From positions 248,001 to 312,000 of the forward strand of contig JAHLEZ010000005.1 in assembly GCA_020726505.1 (NCBI GenBank): a stretch of DNA of 64,000 nt, read 5' to 3'. The DNA is from Leptodontidium sp. MPI-SDFR-AT-0119 (taxonomy: Eukaryota; Ascomycota; Leotiomycetes; Helotiales; Leptodontidiaceae). This document shows, piece by piece, positions 21,675 to 34,244 of this stretch (position 1 is its first letter; every line of letters starts with the position of its first letter). A model generated the notes under the pieces. It made no database searches and was not told the origin of the DNA. It saw only the letters and a program-made list of their open reading frames with translations. A program made the position numbers and the translations under genes.

Positions 21675-24600
21675 TCAGGCAGTGGCCGCCACCAGGCTCC
21701 CAGTTGTCAACGGCAAATAAGGATAATAATATCCCAACTCCTTCGCCAAGATCGTTGGCGGCTTGCTCTGCAACTCCCACTCCTTCATGACTTTCCCATC
21801 CTTCCCCATTACAGTCGGCACCTCTCCCGCAACCGTCTCTACGGGCCTCCTCACAGCCCAGCCCAAAGCACTAACCACCAGTCCAAGCAATCCCTTCCCA
21901 TCCTCATCTCCTCTCATCTCCTTCTTGTCAAGCTTGTTCCCGCTCTCATCTACAACCTTCTCATTCACATCCCCATCTCCCGTCCACAATTTCCCGAAAT
22001 CCTCCCATTGCTTCAAGGGTGCAATATCAAGCTCGAAAGCCTCAGCCAAGAAGACATCTTGTTCGGGATCCGAATCCGGGATCGCGATATCAGCCACCGT
22101 CTCGCTCATCGCAGCCGTTGCATCAAAATCCACAATTGGACTCTGATCCAGCACCGCGAGCGGCGGGAAGATCCTCACACCCTGGCACAGCTCGACCGTC
22201 GGCTCCGTTCCGCTCTCCAGACTCGTAGGCTTATTGTGCTGGCCGGGGCTAATGCGGTGCAGCGGGTCATTGTCCTTGACGTATTTACTCCACGTCGCTT
22301 TGGGCGCTTGTTTCAGAACCAGCTCTGCGCGGAAATCCGTCTGTAGGATTCGGTTCTTCTCTTCGCCTTCGAGGAAGTAGATCCGGATATCAAGGCGCGA
22401 ATCGATGGGAACCTCGTTATGCATGGGGAAGGCGTAGATGTCGTTTAGCGTGTGGTCGGGGGTGGTCTTGATGTCTATTTCTGATAGTATGGTGGCAGGG
22501 TTGTTGCTATCATCCTTGGTGATGATGCGGGCGGCGCTCAGCGCGAAGTCGCAGTCGATGCGGATTTGGAGCGGGCCGGCGAGTACTTTCCATTCGGTTG
22601 CTGCGCCGGTATTGGGGAAGGTCTTGCCATCGCTCTTGGGTTTGACTGGGAAGAGGCCTTCTTCGATGCTGTACTTGTGCTGCGCTTGGTATTTGTTTGA
22701 TGCTGAAGTCTTGTCTCCTGGAGGCGGGTCGCTGTTTGGGCCAGCTGTTCGAACGATCTCGTACATCTCTTTGAGAGATATGCCTGGTGGATCTCTGAGT
22801 CCATCTCCAAAATCGATGCTGAAACCAAAAAACCAGAAATGCACGTATGCAGTTCCACCGAATGAGTCCGGTCCCCAAAGCGTTAGATCTGCGCCGAGGG
22901 AAATCGATATATGGATGGTTGCAAACAATATATCGATATCACACTCGACTCCGACTGATAGTTGTATTTCAGCGATGAAGTAGAACGGTTTGAAGTTGAT
23001 GAAGACGTCTAGAGCAATGTCCGCGTAGGCACTGACTGGGCCGACGTCTAGGGATATGTGCAGTGAACCGCCAGCCATTGCACATTTAGGCGTGACTGCA
23101 ACATAGGCTCCACCGACAACATGAATCGCATTACCAACCACAAAATTAAGACCTAGTCGTTGAAGATTTTGAGGGTAGTGGTCCGGTGGGGTATATGCCC
23201 TATGATATCCGCCGATTGTGACAACCCAGTCGCCAGCATGTGAATTAGGAGGGAACCAAGTGTAGAAGGATCCGCTGCCTGTTAGATGAGCCATCGGAAC
23301 ATAGACATGAGAAGCGGGGGCAAGAGCTGCATCAGCGGCGATATAGCCTTCGATGAAATTTAGTTCCACTTTGATCAATAGTTCCACATAGAACAAGGAG
23401 AAGTCTGGAGGCGCAAGCGGCTCCATCTGGAACACTCCATCGGCGAGAAGCGCAATAATAACTCCATTCTGATCGCCCTTTGTCTCGATCTCGAACATCA
23501 ATACTGCAGTTAGAGTAATGCAATCGAAGCATGTGATAGTCATTCCCTAAGCACTGTTAGCCGGGCTGGAGGGCTGTGGCAATGTACATACAGCAGCGAA
23601 CCAGCAAGCTCCTTCTTTTGTAGCCACAAATGGCGGATTACCACCTTTGATGATGTCGAGTATCTTTCGGGGATCATCGCCGCCTGCGCCAGCCGAGTCA
23701 CTGATGAATGGAAATTCATACAGTCGGTCTGCTTTGGGCAAATGTACGATTGAGTTGTAACCAAAACCCAAACGAACACCTGAGATAGTTGCAAACTCGA
23801 GCTCAACGAGGGGTCCATCAAGCTTGCCATATCTAGTGAAGTCAGCTTTCGAAGAGTTTGATTCGGCTGGGATGACCCTACATGAATATTGACTTAAATT
23901 GATGCCCGTTTGGATCCTCACTCAAGTCAGGCTTGAGAGTAGTGACTATGGAGTACTCCCCAACGGCGAGTACCTTCCAGGCCTTGAAGCCAACAGCAAT
24001 ACCACCTCTATAACTCTCAACTGAGGTAGGAGGTTTGTCGCCTTCGCTGACGACAATATCGTGGATAAAGACTCCTTCCAAAGTTAGTGGAGGCTTGTCA
24101 ACGCCAGCCTCTAGCCCATGGATGCCGACATGAACAAGACCTTTGGTCAATATGTCTGCAAGATTGTTGAGCCTTATCGGGTGATCCGGGTTATTTAGCT
24201 CAACCTCGATTGTGAAGCCGATGACACTGAAGGTCATGGGTCCTATGACGAGAGTTGCGTCAACACCAACAAAGAGAGATCCATTCTTGTATTGAACTGA
24301 TAGAGCAGAGACAGTCAGGGGGCCAGCTTGCGTAGTAGTATCACCCTTCGTAGCCGGTGATTCTGGTACAGCTGCGGCGGGTTCCGTCGCGGGAGGAGTT
24401 GCAGCTGCAGCGACGTGGCCAGAGCCCACGGCAGCCACAGCTGGATGAGTGTCAGCATCACTAGGTGGGTTTGTCTGTGGGTTTGTCTGTGTATCTGTCT
24501 TCTTGTCAGGCGTAAATATATGGTCAAGTACTACCTTACCATCCGAAACGACGATAAAGTGATGACCAGCTTGCACAATCACGTCCTTGGCGTCACCGCC

Positions 24601-27600
24601 CTCCTTTTTGATCTCTTTGAATTGGATTTCAGGAATTTTAACCTCCTCGAGAACCTTGTTGATCGGATTTCCATCTTCAGATTTGTCGATCATATCTCGT
24701 GTGAAGCCCTTGGTTTTTGAGTCATCATCTTCAACCCAAAGATATACTAGATGGTCAAAAGGTTGTGGTAGCTGATTGACTAGTGGCACCTTATCCATCA
24801 TTGGGATCTGGTCGCAAGAGATGCGCAGCATCTTTTTGACGAATGGAGTTTGGCCATTCTTTGCCATTGACCTGTACTGTATGAATGTCATATTGAACGA
24901 CCCAAGACTAACCCATACGGCGAGGGTAGAGCCCTGTTTGCAGTCAGTAGAACTTCAAAGGTCGAATGGAACGGCATTAAATTCTAGGACATCCATAATC
25001 TCTCTTCAAGATAAATTACACTCACGTTGTCGTTGCTACCAGTATAGATCAGTTTGATCGGAGCATCCATTGGGTCGCCCGTAGCGTTAACCTCAATTTT
25101 CCCAATGAAATCTGGCAGTGCGTTTCCCTTTCCAGGAACAATACTCTCTGTGATCGACGCTATCGTGGACTTCTGCTCAGTCGTTCGCAAGAACGCTTCG
25201 AACTTCCATTCAGTCTTTCCTGTTGGCTCAACTGTTGATAGCTCCTTGTTTGGTGGATTGTCACCCCCATTTAATTTGGGCAGCCGTCTTCTTATCACTC
25301 GTTGGATGTTTGGAACTGACGTACTGATAGCTGAGATCAAGCTCGAGCTCACCAAGGATTAGAACGGCACTAATTAGGAAGGAGCTTGCAAGTCCAGAAT
25401 CGTAGGTATAAATGATATCCAGAGAACTCAGATTGAGCTTGCCGAGAACAGCTAAGGCTCCATCACTGCAGTCATTATCGAAGAAGTAATCTGCTAGAAG
25501 AGCAACAGACAGATTTTGCACCGAGCCATGAAGCATCCAAGCGGTATTGCCATCAGCGTTGCTGTACATTAACGCGACATTGAGAGTTGCCGGGTTGATC
25601 GTCGAGTCATTCTTAGGTGACAATGTCATTGTAGAAAAGACCTGCAATGATGTCGTTGATTTCGATGGGGTGCCTGAGGTCTTTGTGGACATTCTCGAGG
25701 CCAAAACAGATATCTACACAAGTCCGGTCAGCTTTTACTCATATGACTTTACATTAAGAAGACGAAAACGCTGCACGAAGAGTTGAACATTGCAGTTCAT
25801 GAGTACATACTTCATTCCAGACGAACCCTCCTGATGGCGCCTCGCCATTAGAATCAGAGGATGCAGGTTCTGGGTCGTCCGCTTTGAGATCCATGTAAAA
25901 AGTGACAACGGAGCCTGGGTCAGTGCCGGATGCTTCATCGGCATCGAAGCTTTGATATTGAACTTCTGCAGCCGCCACATTGAATGGAATATTTCTCAGG
26001 GCCTTTGGTGGAGAGCCACTGTCGCTGAACAAGTCCCACAGGTTGATCGTTTTTTGTATCTTTTCTATTTGAATATTCTGAGCATCAAGAATCTTAGTAG
26101 GTAAGGCGATCCTGTGATCGAATTCTGGAAGCCGGGGACCAGCGACACTGGGGTCATCGGCCAGGATGAGCCTTCCAGAAAATACCTTAGTCCTCGATTC
26201 ATAGCTCAACCCGATCAGGACAGGGATATTTTTCTCGCCGCCTATAGTCCAACTAGCAAGAAGGGCGACGCCCCAGTTCAGTGGGGAACTTGTTGAGTCT
26301 CCGGAAGCCGGTGTGGCTACCGGAGTGACTGCTTCTCCAGTAGCTGCAGTATTGCTGGGAGCTTCAGGTTGCCCATCTGCAGTCGCGTTTCCTGGTGGTT
26401 CGGGAGCTGGTGCAGTTTCGGCCACGAAAGTTTTGTCAAGGTGAACATACCACAGATTAAGGTGGTTGCCAATGATCTTTGTGAACGTGTCATCTGTGTT
26501 GGCCGAAGGCCTAGGTGAAGTCAGATATTGCTCTTTTGTAACGTTCAATACTCAAAACATTCAAGACTTTCAACTTCGTTCCGGTCCCATGTGAGAGAAG
26601 CACGGTAGACTGCTTACATTAAAGACCGATCCAATCCATCTGTTTTTGAGCCTACAGCATTTACGAGATCACTGACAATTGAGCTCAAAGTTCCCTGAGG
26701 CAAAAGATAGAATGTTGATTCCTCCTCGGAGAAGTCGAAGGCAAAGTTGAAATCCAAAATCGTGATTTGGATTGAAACAGCCCACTTGACATCCGGAGGA
26801 GTAATTAGCTGACCATTCTCATCGAAGGCGTAGGTCGTTGTTTTACTCGGACTGATGAGGATATCTGGTATCTTCGACGTCTTTCTGAACTCCGTCTTCA
26901 GGTCTTCAAACCCAATTTCGAGTCCAAGCTTGTCCTTAACCCAGGTGATCACTTTACCAACTGGGCTGTTCTCCAATGCGTCAACGAGGTCTGAGACGGT
27001 GAGAACGAATTCAAGCTTCGCCACTGTTTGAAAACCTTCGCTCGTGGTCATGCACCACAGTGCATTGGGGTTAGGATCCGGTTTAAGAGCCTCATGGAGC
27101 TTGACCTTCACAGGCGACGTATCTTTCGCAGGATCAATCACGTCCACGAGCTCATTCAACTGCTTATTTGCTTCAGAGATTCCAAAAGACGCCCAGATGC
27201 TCGAGCCTCCAGAGGTACCCCTCAAGTTGAATTCACGCGTGAAGGTGTCATCGTTGTCCTTTTTAGGCGAAAGAACCATCACACCCGCTTCCCAACGTCA
27301 GTCAGTCATGGTACAGAAATAAGGTTCTCCGAGATTCAGAGACGTACAATCGAGGTCATCACCAACCCAAGCGTGGTTCGTTATACCGCCGGCTGGGAGA
27401 GCATTGTCGAAGTAAACGGCATTCGATACAGAGGAGAAATTCAACTGCCAGAGATCATCGCCTGCGGTGATATTGACATCACTGGCGCCGGACGTGGAAT
27501 CCACAGAAATGCTGGCAGATTGTAAGATCTGTTGCCAGGGCCCAACAGTTGCAACAGTAGCATCTTCACTTCCAACGACCTGGACCAGGAAACCGTTCGG

Positions 27601-27612
27601 ATTCGACTCCAT
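21675..27612 (-). CDS. Giant DUF6603-domain protein (gene A of the trio)
   Basis: Seven exons can be joined: 27612-27348, 27287-26618, 26510-25811, 25713-25026, 24933-23882, 23832-23592 and 23546-21675, giving about 1828 residues. All junctions keep phase. One internal frame break inside exon 4, at a run of five C (25264-25268), separates KKTAAQIKWG from DNPPNKELST. The last exon (residues about 1206-1828) has DUF6603 hallmarks: GDWVVTIGGYHRAYTPPDHYP, GGAYVAVTPKCAMAGGSLH and LWGPDSFGGTAYVHFWFFGF. The upstream part is beta-rich (GSTLAVWVSLGSFNMTFIQY) with a Pro/Ala linker near 24360-24430. There is no signal peptide or membrane span. The domain is known in bacteria and fungi but its function is not. 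The gene diverges from gene B across 828 bp. Confidence 0.82.
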
Positions 27613-28440
27613 TGGGACAAACAGACGGTCGTGGTGCTCCTATCACCACGCGTTACTGAGAAGATTCAGAACATTCGGGCTTTCAGGTCATCACCGTTGT
27701 GATCCTAGGATTCCCGCTATAGCAACTCCAGTCACACACAGAGCAGTGAAAACTCGACGCGTGCAAGCCCGAGTCTCGTTCCGCCAGCACCAGCGCCAGA
27801 CACTGGGAAAGCTCTATCCCCGCGCCCACGCCATGGCGGGGTGTGATTGAGCTGAACACCTCTTGCCGCTTGAAACGAACAGTTGCGGCATGCTGCTCTA
27901 TCGCCTGGGAAATCCCGCATTGAAATGCAAAGCGACGAGTCAAATGCGCGAGTGGTGGTGCAGGAGTCAGATGAGGTGGTTGATGTGTCTCTCTCATGAT
28001 TGTCTAGGAGAAAATGGTTCATAGGGGCCTGGATTGGGTGGCTTGCAGGAGCTGAAATTGAGTGTGTTTTTATGTATGGACGTAGTGTGCTGCGGGCGTC
28101 GGGACTTCTACAGGGATTCCTTCCCCCACCACTACCTCCGTATTACTCAACTAACTTCCATGCTCAGCAAGCCACCATTGAGAAAAATACACCGGCAGAC
28201 AGACAATGGACAGCACCAAAGCGACGAGATTGGTGCACATGATGGCCTGCGTCTGTAGAGCAGCGAGTTGAGGCTTTGAGCTCTAAGATGCCCCACGACG
28301 AGGCAAGGAGCTCTGTGAGCTCATCGACGCGTCCGTGTTGAAGCGCAAGAGGGGCGAAAAGCATACGTCCAAGGAACGACAGGTGAACTGATGGTCGTTA
28401 CTGCTGTCGTTTGTGAACAGTTCTGAATATTCCCGGCATC
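27613..28440. promoter_or_regulatory. Shared upstream region of giant genes A and B
   Basis: Gene A (minus) and gene B (plus) start 828 bp apart and point away from each other, so this region must hold both promoters and could co-regulate them. Overlapping minus-strand frames at 27683-28022 look fortuitous. No specific operator was recognised. Confidence 0.5.
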
Positions 28441-31400
28441 ATGGCTCGAGTCCTGGTGAAGAAGAATATCGCCAAGGCGATTGTGCTCGCTGGTGATGAG
28501 CCCGCTGAAAGTGCTCAGGAAAAACTTCCAGATGGCCATATGCGCCTGTACAGCTATTTCAAGCCCTCGTTAAGTAGGTGGTTGGTGTATTATCGTTTCA
28601 CCTGCTCTTCTAACATGAGAACCTAGAGGCTGGATTGTATGGTATTGAAGCGCGTCAGTACATCACGGATCCTGCCGATAAAACTCACCCGTTTCCGGTA
28701 TGGAATTATTTGGGCACTGGACCAAAGGGCGATCCAATTGATCTGGCCGCGAATCCAGATACCACAGTGTTGCGACAAGAGTTTCAAGTTCAAGCACCTC
28801 AATTCAACCTCGACTCGAAGTTGATCAACACATTTTACCCGCCGTCCGGACACCAAGATGAAGGGCGAATATTGCCCCATATCGTGTTCAACGATCCTCA
28901 TGTGCCGTGGCTCCGAGAGGCCGGCGTATCGTACAAGTTTCTTTCAGATCCGATTGACCCTTCTCACACTCCTGGTCCAACCGGACGAAATCTGGTCCCA
29001 TGGATGGCATTGATAGCCTTCGATCCGGACGAGTTGCAGGTGTCGGAAGCGGAAGCGAAATCAATCGGATTGAGTGTCCCTGACAAACCCACGGATGGTA
29101 TCGCATCCTATGATCCAAAAAAGTTGCCAGCAAATGGTGCTTTTCAGATGAAGGTTGGGGAGTACTTTAAAAAGATCTCCAAAAACCGAATCTACTACGA
29201 AGCGGGATATAGAGGGGACACTGATCCAGACCTTGTTGAATTGCAAGATTCCGTTGACATGACATCGGTCATCTTTCCTCTTTTCTCTACTGTCAAGAAG
29301 ATCTTTGGCTCGAAGGTCACAGAGCAGATCAAAGATACCGATGGAGAAGATAGGATCTTTGAAGGTCAAAAAGTAAGTGGTGTTTTCTACTTCCCCTCCA
29401 CGACTTGAATAAAGGAGAATTTGCTTTTCCGAAGTATGAAAACAACGTGTTGCTCTACTTATATAACCCTCGCTCAGACGGAACTGATATGCTGACAAAG
29501 TAATTCTGCACAGTTGATGGCGCATGTAAGACACGTGAACACCAATGGTTTTCCGGATGCTGGAGTCGAAGAGGAAGGTTACTACTCCGTTGTCATTTCA
29601 TCACGAACAGGCAATGTCCATAACCCCAATCCAACACCACAAGTCGTTCACCTCGTCTCTCTAGAGCATTATGATTCGACCCTGATGACCACAAAAGCCC
29701 CGTTTTCAGAGCTTACCGACCAAGATCGAATTGGCCTTGTCTCACTGTATACTTGGACATACACTTGCATCCCAGAAAGTGTAAACTTTGCGGATACCAT
29801 GAGAGCTATTGCACATGACACCCAATTTCTGAAACCCCCACAGGCATCCCTTGCCAACATCTTGCAAACGCAGCAGAGCACACCTGCTTTACATAAAGCC
29901 GCACAGCTCCTTCATGATCGCTTGAACAAGTCATATACTTTGTCTAGATGGAGAACAGCGACCGGCGAGGAGACGGTAGCTTTCAATCGAGGTCCCTTAG
30001 TGGCTGCTCCAACCCCCGTTGTACCTGCCAAAGCTCAGAAGTGGCCGAAACTGTCCATGACTGGCAAAGACTACCAAATTTTCGACCGGGATCTCGGCAT
30101 AATGGATCTCACTTACTCATCAGCCTGGTCTCTGGGAAAGCTTGCAGCTATTGCAGACTCTCCATTCAATGCAGCTTTGTTACGATTTCGAAGTCTCGTT
30201 TGGACCAAAGCGTCTTCCAACACGAGGCTGCTTACCAATGGTATAGCAACACCTAGAGCAATTTTGTCGACAACAGCCTCAGCCATCGATGCGGCGCATG
30301 CATTGCCAAGCACTTTCACTGGAGATGTCTCTCGTGTCAACCCACATTCTACAGATGCTGTTGCTCCCCCACTTTCGGATCCCGCAGTGGCTCCAATAAT
30401 GGCAAAAGCAATACAGCTCGCTGTGGACCGATACTCAAGCACAGTCGATGGTGAATCACTATATAATGACTTTCAACTCGCACAAGCGGTCAATGCTGAC
30501 TGGGAGTTAATCCATAACTGGATCAGTGACTGTCTTTATCTTGCTCATATCCCAGGTATGGAAGACATCATTCCCTTTCCATGCAATCTATTCGACGCAT
30601 TTTCCTTTGTGTGTCCGTCAACTCACATCTACAGCGCATTATCTTTTCCCTGAGCCCAGCCATATTCGAGCTCAACCAGAAGCTGGCAAAGAAATCGTTC
30701 CAAACCTTCCACCAGAAGCTCTTCGGTTCTTCTATATCGATAATGCATGGATTGATTGCTTCCTTGATGGTGCTTTGAGCTGTGCCAACCACTTAGAGCC
30801 AGACTACGACTCTACACGTCTTCGAATTAAGGAAGTCTATAACTTCTATCTGAGCAGCAATATCCATCCTCTAGAGGGTGTTACTCCTCCCGTTCCACGA
30901 TTTGGGTTCGTCTTCAGGTCCTCAGTGGTTAAGGCCATTCCAGATTTGAAGATTACTGTCACGTGCTGGCTATTCGACCCAACGACCAAATCATTTAAGG
31001 AGGACACTATCAACGCTTCACAGGACCAGAGTAAACCTCCAGTGCCTCCACGCAATCCTGTCTTAAGATTGACCAAAATGGACGACTTCACGGTTCTCTG
31101 CTTGCTGGATTGCCTTCCTGAGGAGATTGCTGAGATCAAGATAGCACAACCACCTCATCAGCAACGATACTCCATGGGCGAGTCATTGAAGGTCCATCCT
31201 GATGGCACAATAACAGCAGAACTGCTGGTCAGAATGCTGTACACGTCGAAGGCAGATGCTCCGGAAGGGACGGGAGAACACGGAGAATGGAAGCTCCTGC
31301 CAAAAACCGGTCCTGACGATCCCTTACCAGACGAGCAGCCGAAAGAGGCTGACCAGAAATCTTTCTACAATAGCGAGACACGTTGCATTGATCCGATTGC

Positions 31401-32786
31401 GATAGCGAAAGTTGTGAATCAGACATTGGTGGATTCGAAAACATACCCGAAGATGTATACTGACGCCGTGCCCAATGCTAGCATGCTTGGAATGGAACTC
31501 AGTGATCCAGCATGTAAGTGGTTCACGCACGCTTTAACAAGCTATATATTTATTATAGCTAACCACAACAGACGCTCTAATCATCCACCAACCCAAAGCC
31601 ACACAGCACCAACCCCCAAACAGAGAAACCTGGGACCCACCTACCGGGCACACCCCCTATCCCACGTACACCCGCCAACTCTGGACCGGGCTCACGCCTG
31701 ACCCGCAACCCCACGACCCCCAAGGACAACTGGATTCCAACTCTCCCTCCCACCGCCTCATCGAACGCACTACCGTGGACCCCGCCAAAATTAGTCTCCC
31801 CTCCGGTTCCCCCAACCCATCCAACCCAATCTCTATCCCACCTCGCCTAAATAGCACCCCGATCCTCACCTTTCCCCCCTTTAAAACCACCTCCACCCCC
31901 GGCCCAGGCGTTATCCCCACTGCCCAATTCACTTTGCTTCTACATGTCGACTACCGCCCTCCTCCTCCCACCCCTCAAATCCTCAACAACAACCCTGTAT
32001 ACGCGCCGCTCGACTACCTGCCTACCAACACCACGAATCTGTACGACATTATCATCGCTATCCGTCGGAAACTGCCCACTTCCTCCCCATTATTCCGGCT
32101 CAAGGAGCTCAGTGTTGAGATGCCAATCTCCCCAGACGATAAAGATCTCGCGGTGAATAATAAGGTGAGAGAGCCGCTCCTCCCGATGGGGGGGTATAAA
32201 GGTCCCGGGGTACGCATGGTGCGGAATCAGCGCTTCGTGCCAACGCTTTACTACTCTAAAGATAGCGGAGGCGGGCCAGTGTTGGGCGTAAAACTCATCC
32301 CGAGATCTGGGGAGAAGGATGCGACGTTGGTATTGAAGAATGATGGGGCCACAGCCGATGCCTCTGTTCGGCTGGCAGAGGTGCCAATTGCTCCCATCAG
32401 ACTAAGTCAAAATGTCAACGTCGCGCAGATTGACGCGAACGGTAAGGGGCTTAATAGAGTGGCCATCGAGGGGAGGGGCATTGTGAAGTTGGTACTGAGG
32501 GAGACGGTATGTTGCTCCGCTGGTTTCTTAATGTCATTTTGGAGAGTTGAGCTCCTAGATTTGTTGTTGGATCACGCGAGAGAGCTAGAATATACGGTGC
32601 TGAAGCTGATGATGATTTTAGTACATTTCTATGAGAGACGGCACCGAAAGCACGATTATCACGGATGGGGAGACGAGGCCAGGACCGCATGGAGCTCTGC
32701 AGGTGTTGCCGCTTGTGGCGGTCAAGAAGTTTATCGATCCACACAAGGATGGAGTTGAGAAGGACCTTTTGGGGAATGTGGTTTGA
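28441..32786 (+). CDS. Giant uncharacterised protein (gene B of the trio)
   Basis: Six exons join without any frame problem: 28441-28573, 28627-29372, 29514-30555, 30635-31513, 31572-32506 and 32622-32786, giving 1299 residues. Junctions read as continuous conserved-looking sequence, for example SYFKPSL|KAGLYGIEARQY, EGQK|LMAHVRHVNTN and LAHIP|AHYLFPEPSH. The N terminus looks like a beta domain; the middle has SLYTWTYTCIPESVNFADTM; residues about 665-690 hold RFFYIDNAWIDCFLDGALS; the C terminus is Pro-rich, then beta-rich. No signal peptide, membrane span or known catalytic motif is visible. I do not recognise a named family, though several blocks feel like uncharacterised bacterial proteins; this is memory, not a search. 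It shares an upstream region with the DUF6603 gene and orientation with gene C, suggesting joint function. Confidence 0.82.
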
Positions 32787-32881
32787 AATATGTACACATC
32801 ATGCGTGGAGTTCTATATCAATACTAGCAGTATCCCCCCCTTTTCTCGCTAAACTTCACCCTTCTTCTCTCCTCTCCTTTA

Positions 32882-33112
32882 CGAAGGCGGGCAGCATTGA
32901 AAACCGGCCATCTGGTTAAGCGAGAGTTTGTCGCAACAAGACCCCCGACTTCCAAAGTTACCACACGTTTTCACGATATTAATAAATGCAAATATTTTAT
33001 TTATATGATATTTAATAGTAGAGTTTCTCAGATACACGCTTTTGAAAACGATGGTATTTTGTGGTGTTCGCCAAGCTTTTAAATGGCCGGATTTCAATGC
33101 CGCCCGCCTTCG
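32882..33112. mobile_element. 231-bp MITE with 30-bp terminal inverted repeats
   Basis: The first 30 bp (32882-32911, starting CGAAGGCGGGC) and the last 30 bp (33083-33112, reverse complement) match at 28 positions. The element is flanked on both sides by TA (32880-32881 and 33113-33114), the duplication expected for Tc1/mariner elements. The interior is AT-rich and non-coding. With no transposase, it is a non-autonomous element of the MITE type. It sits about 95 bp downstream of gene B. Confidence 0.8.
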
Positions 33113-33353
33113 TATATCATGTCATATATGCACGTTGAAATGAAGAAATATGTGAAACCGGATATGCTCAAGACAGAGACGATGATGTTAGATTCAAGTT
33201 GAAACCGGTTTGATGCAGCAACCATTTTTCGTTACCTCGACAAGACGCCAATAACTGCTCCCATTACTCGTATATCACATACCGGGCTCCTTTCCCCTTC
33301 ATGCACGCGCGGTCACATCTTCGTTCACTCCACGGAACCACAACGCCAATCTC

Positions 33354-34244
33354 TTAGAAGAATTTATCCCACCGCGGCATTCGATACGCCCTCGATACCA
33401 GCACCGCGCACGCAAGCGCACTCGTCCACGCCACCGTAGCATAGGTCGCGAGCGCTTTATCGATGACCCACGGCGTGGCTCCCAACACTCCACTTGCATG
33501 TTGTACCGCTTGAAACTGGTCCGGTGTTGCGATGATCGTTAATCCCAGCACCCCGAAGAACTGGGCAATGAGTTGAAGAATGACGCCGATGTAGAGACTC
33601 AAGATGGTGAAGAGGACTATGGGGGGGGTGTAGGGTGAGAATTTGTGTGTGTGTTGAGGGTGGTGGTGAGGGTTCGAGTTGGAATTGTGGTCAGGGTGGT
33701 GGGTTTTGGTCGTGCTGGGTTCCGTCGCCGCAGATTCAACAGTGGGAGCAGCCCCGGCCACTGGATGGTGCGAGGACGTTGTGAGCAGGATGTTTGCGGC
33801 TGTGATAGGGAGGAGCAGGATGAGGGCGAGAGTGATAAACACACTCGCGGCAATCTGCAGATTCCCCGTATAATGCACATCCTGACATTCCTGCGCCCCG
33901 GCAATCAACCCATTATCGGGATCCATGCCGACCGTCTCAACTGCCAGTCTGCAGCTCGTTTTATTTCGTCCATAGGGGCGGTAGAATTGGCAGTTGGGAA
34001 CGACGCAGGTGTTGGGGTGTGCGGTGGTGTTTATCACGGGGGCGTCGCACCGGTAGAAGGGTGATTTGTTCGCAACGCAGATTGGACTGGTCCAGGTGGC
34101 GCCGAGGCCGGGAGAGTTGACGTCGTTGATGTAGTACTTTTGGACAGACCAGCGTTTGGAGGTTAGGGCGAGGAGGACGAAGGTTGTGGAGATGATGGAG
34201 AGGGCGAAGATGAAGATGGAGGTGGCGAGGGCCCTGCGACGCAT
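33354..34244 (-). CDS. Four-helix membrane protein, SUR7/PalI-like
   Basis: One exon gives 296 residues. Four hydrophobic segments are visible: about residues 7-29 (SIFIFALSIISTTFVLLALT), 128-154 (LQIAASVFITLALILLLPIT), 204-236 (VLFTILSLYIGVILQLIAQF) and 262-284. Between the first two lies an extracellular-type loop of about 100 residues with paired cysteines (ICVANKSPFYRC, CVVPNCQFY, CRLAVE, ECQDVHY) and N-glycosylation sites. A His/Asn/Ser/Pro-rich cytoplasmic-type loop separates helices 2 and 3. This topology fits the fungal SUR7/PalI/claudin-like group, found at plasma-membrane eisosome patches or in pH sensing; the exact member is uncertain. It is antisense to its large neighbours and is probably an unrelated gene sitting inside the giant-gene cluster. 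Confidence 0.75.
   Translation of the reverse strand: MRRRALATSIFIFALSIISTTFVLLALTSKRWSVQKYYINDVNSPGLGATWTSPICVANKSPFYRCDAPVINTTAHPNTCVVPNCQFYRPYGRNKTSCRLAVETVGMDPDNGLIAGAQECQDVHYTGNLQIAASVFITLALILLLPITAANILLTTSSHHPVAGAAPTVESAATEPSTTKTHHPDHNSNSNPHHHPQHTHKFSPYTPPIVLFTILSLYIGVILQLIAQFFGVLGLTIIATPDQFQAVQHASGVLGATPWVIDKALATYATVAWTSALACAVLVSRAYRMPRWDKFF

Noticed and set aside
27683..28022. Minus-strand frames between giant genes A and B
   Set aside because: Two overlapping frames with unrelated, random-looking residues and no splice connection to gene A.
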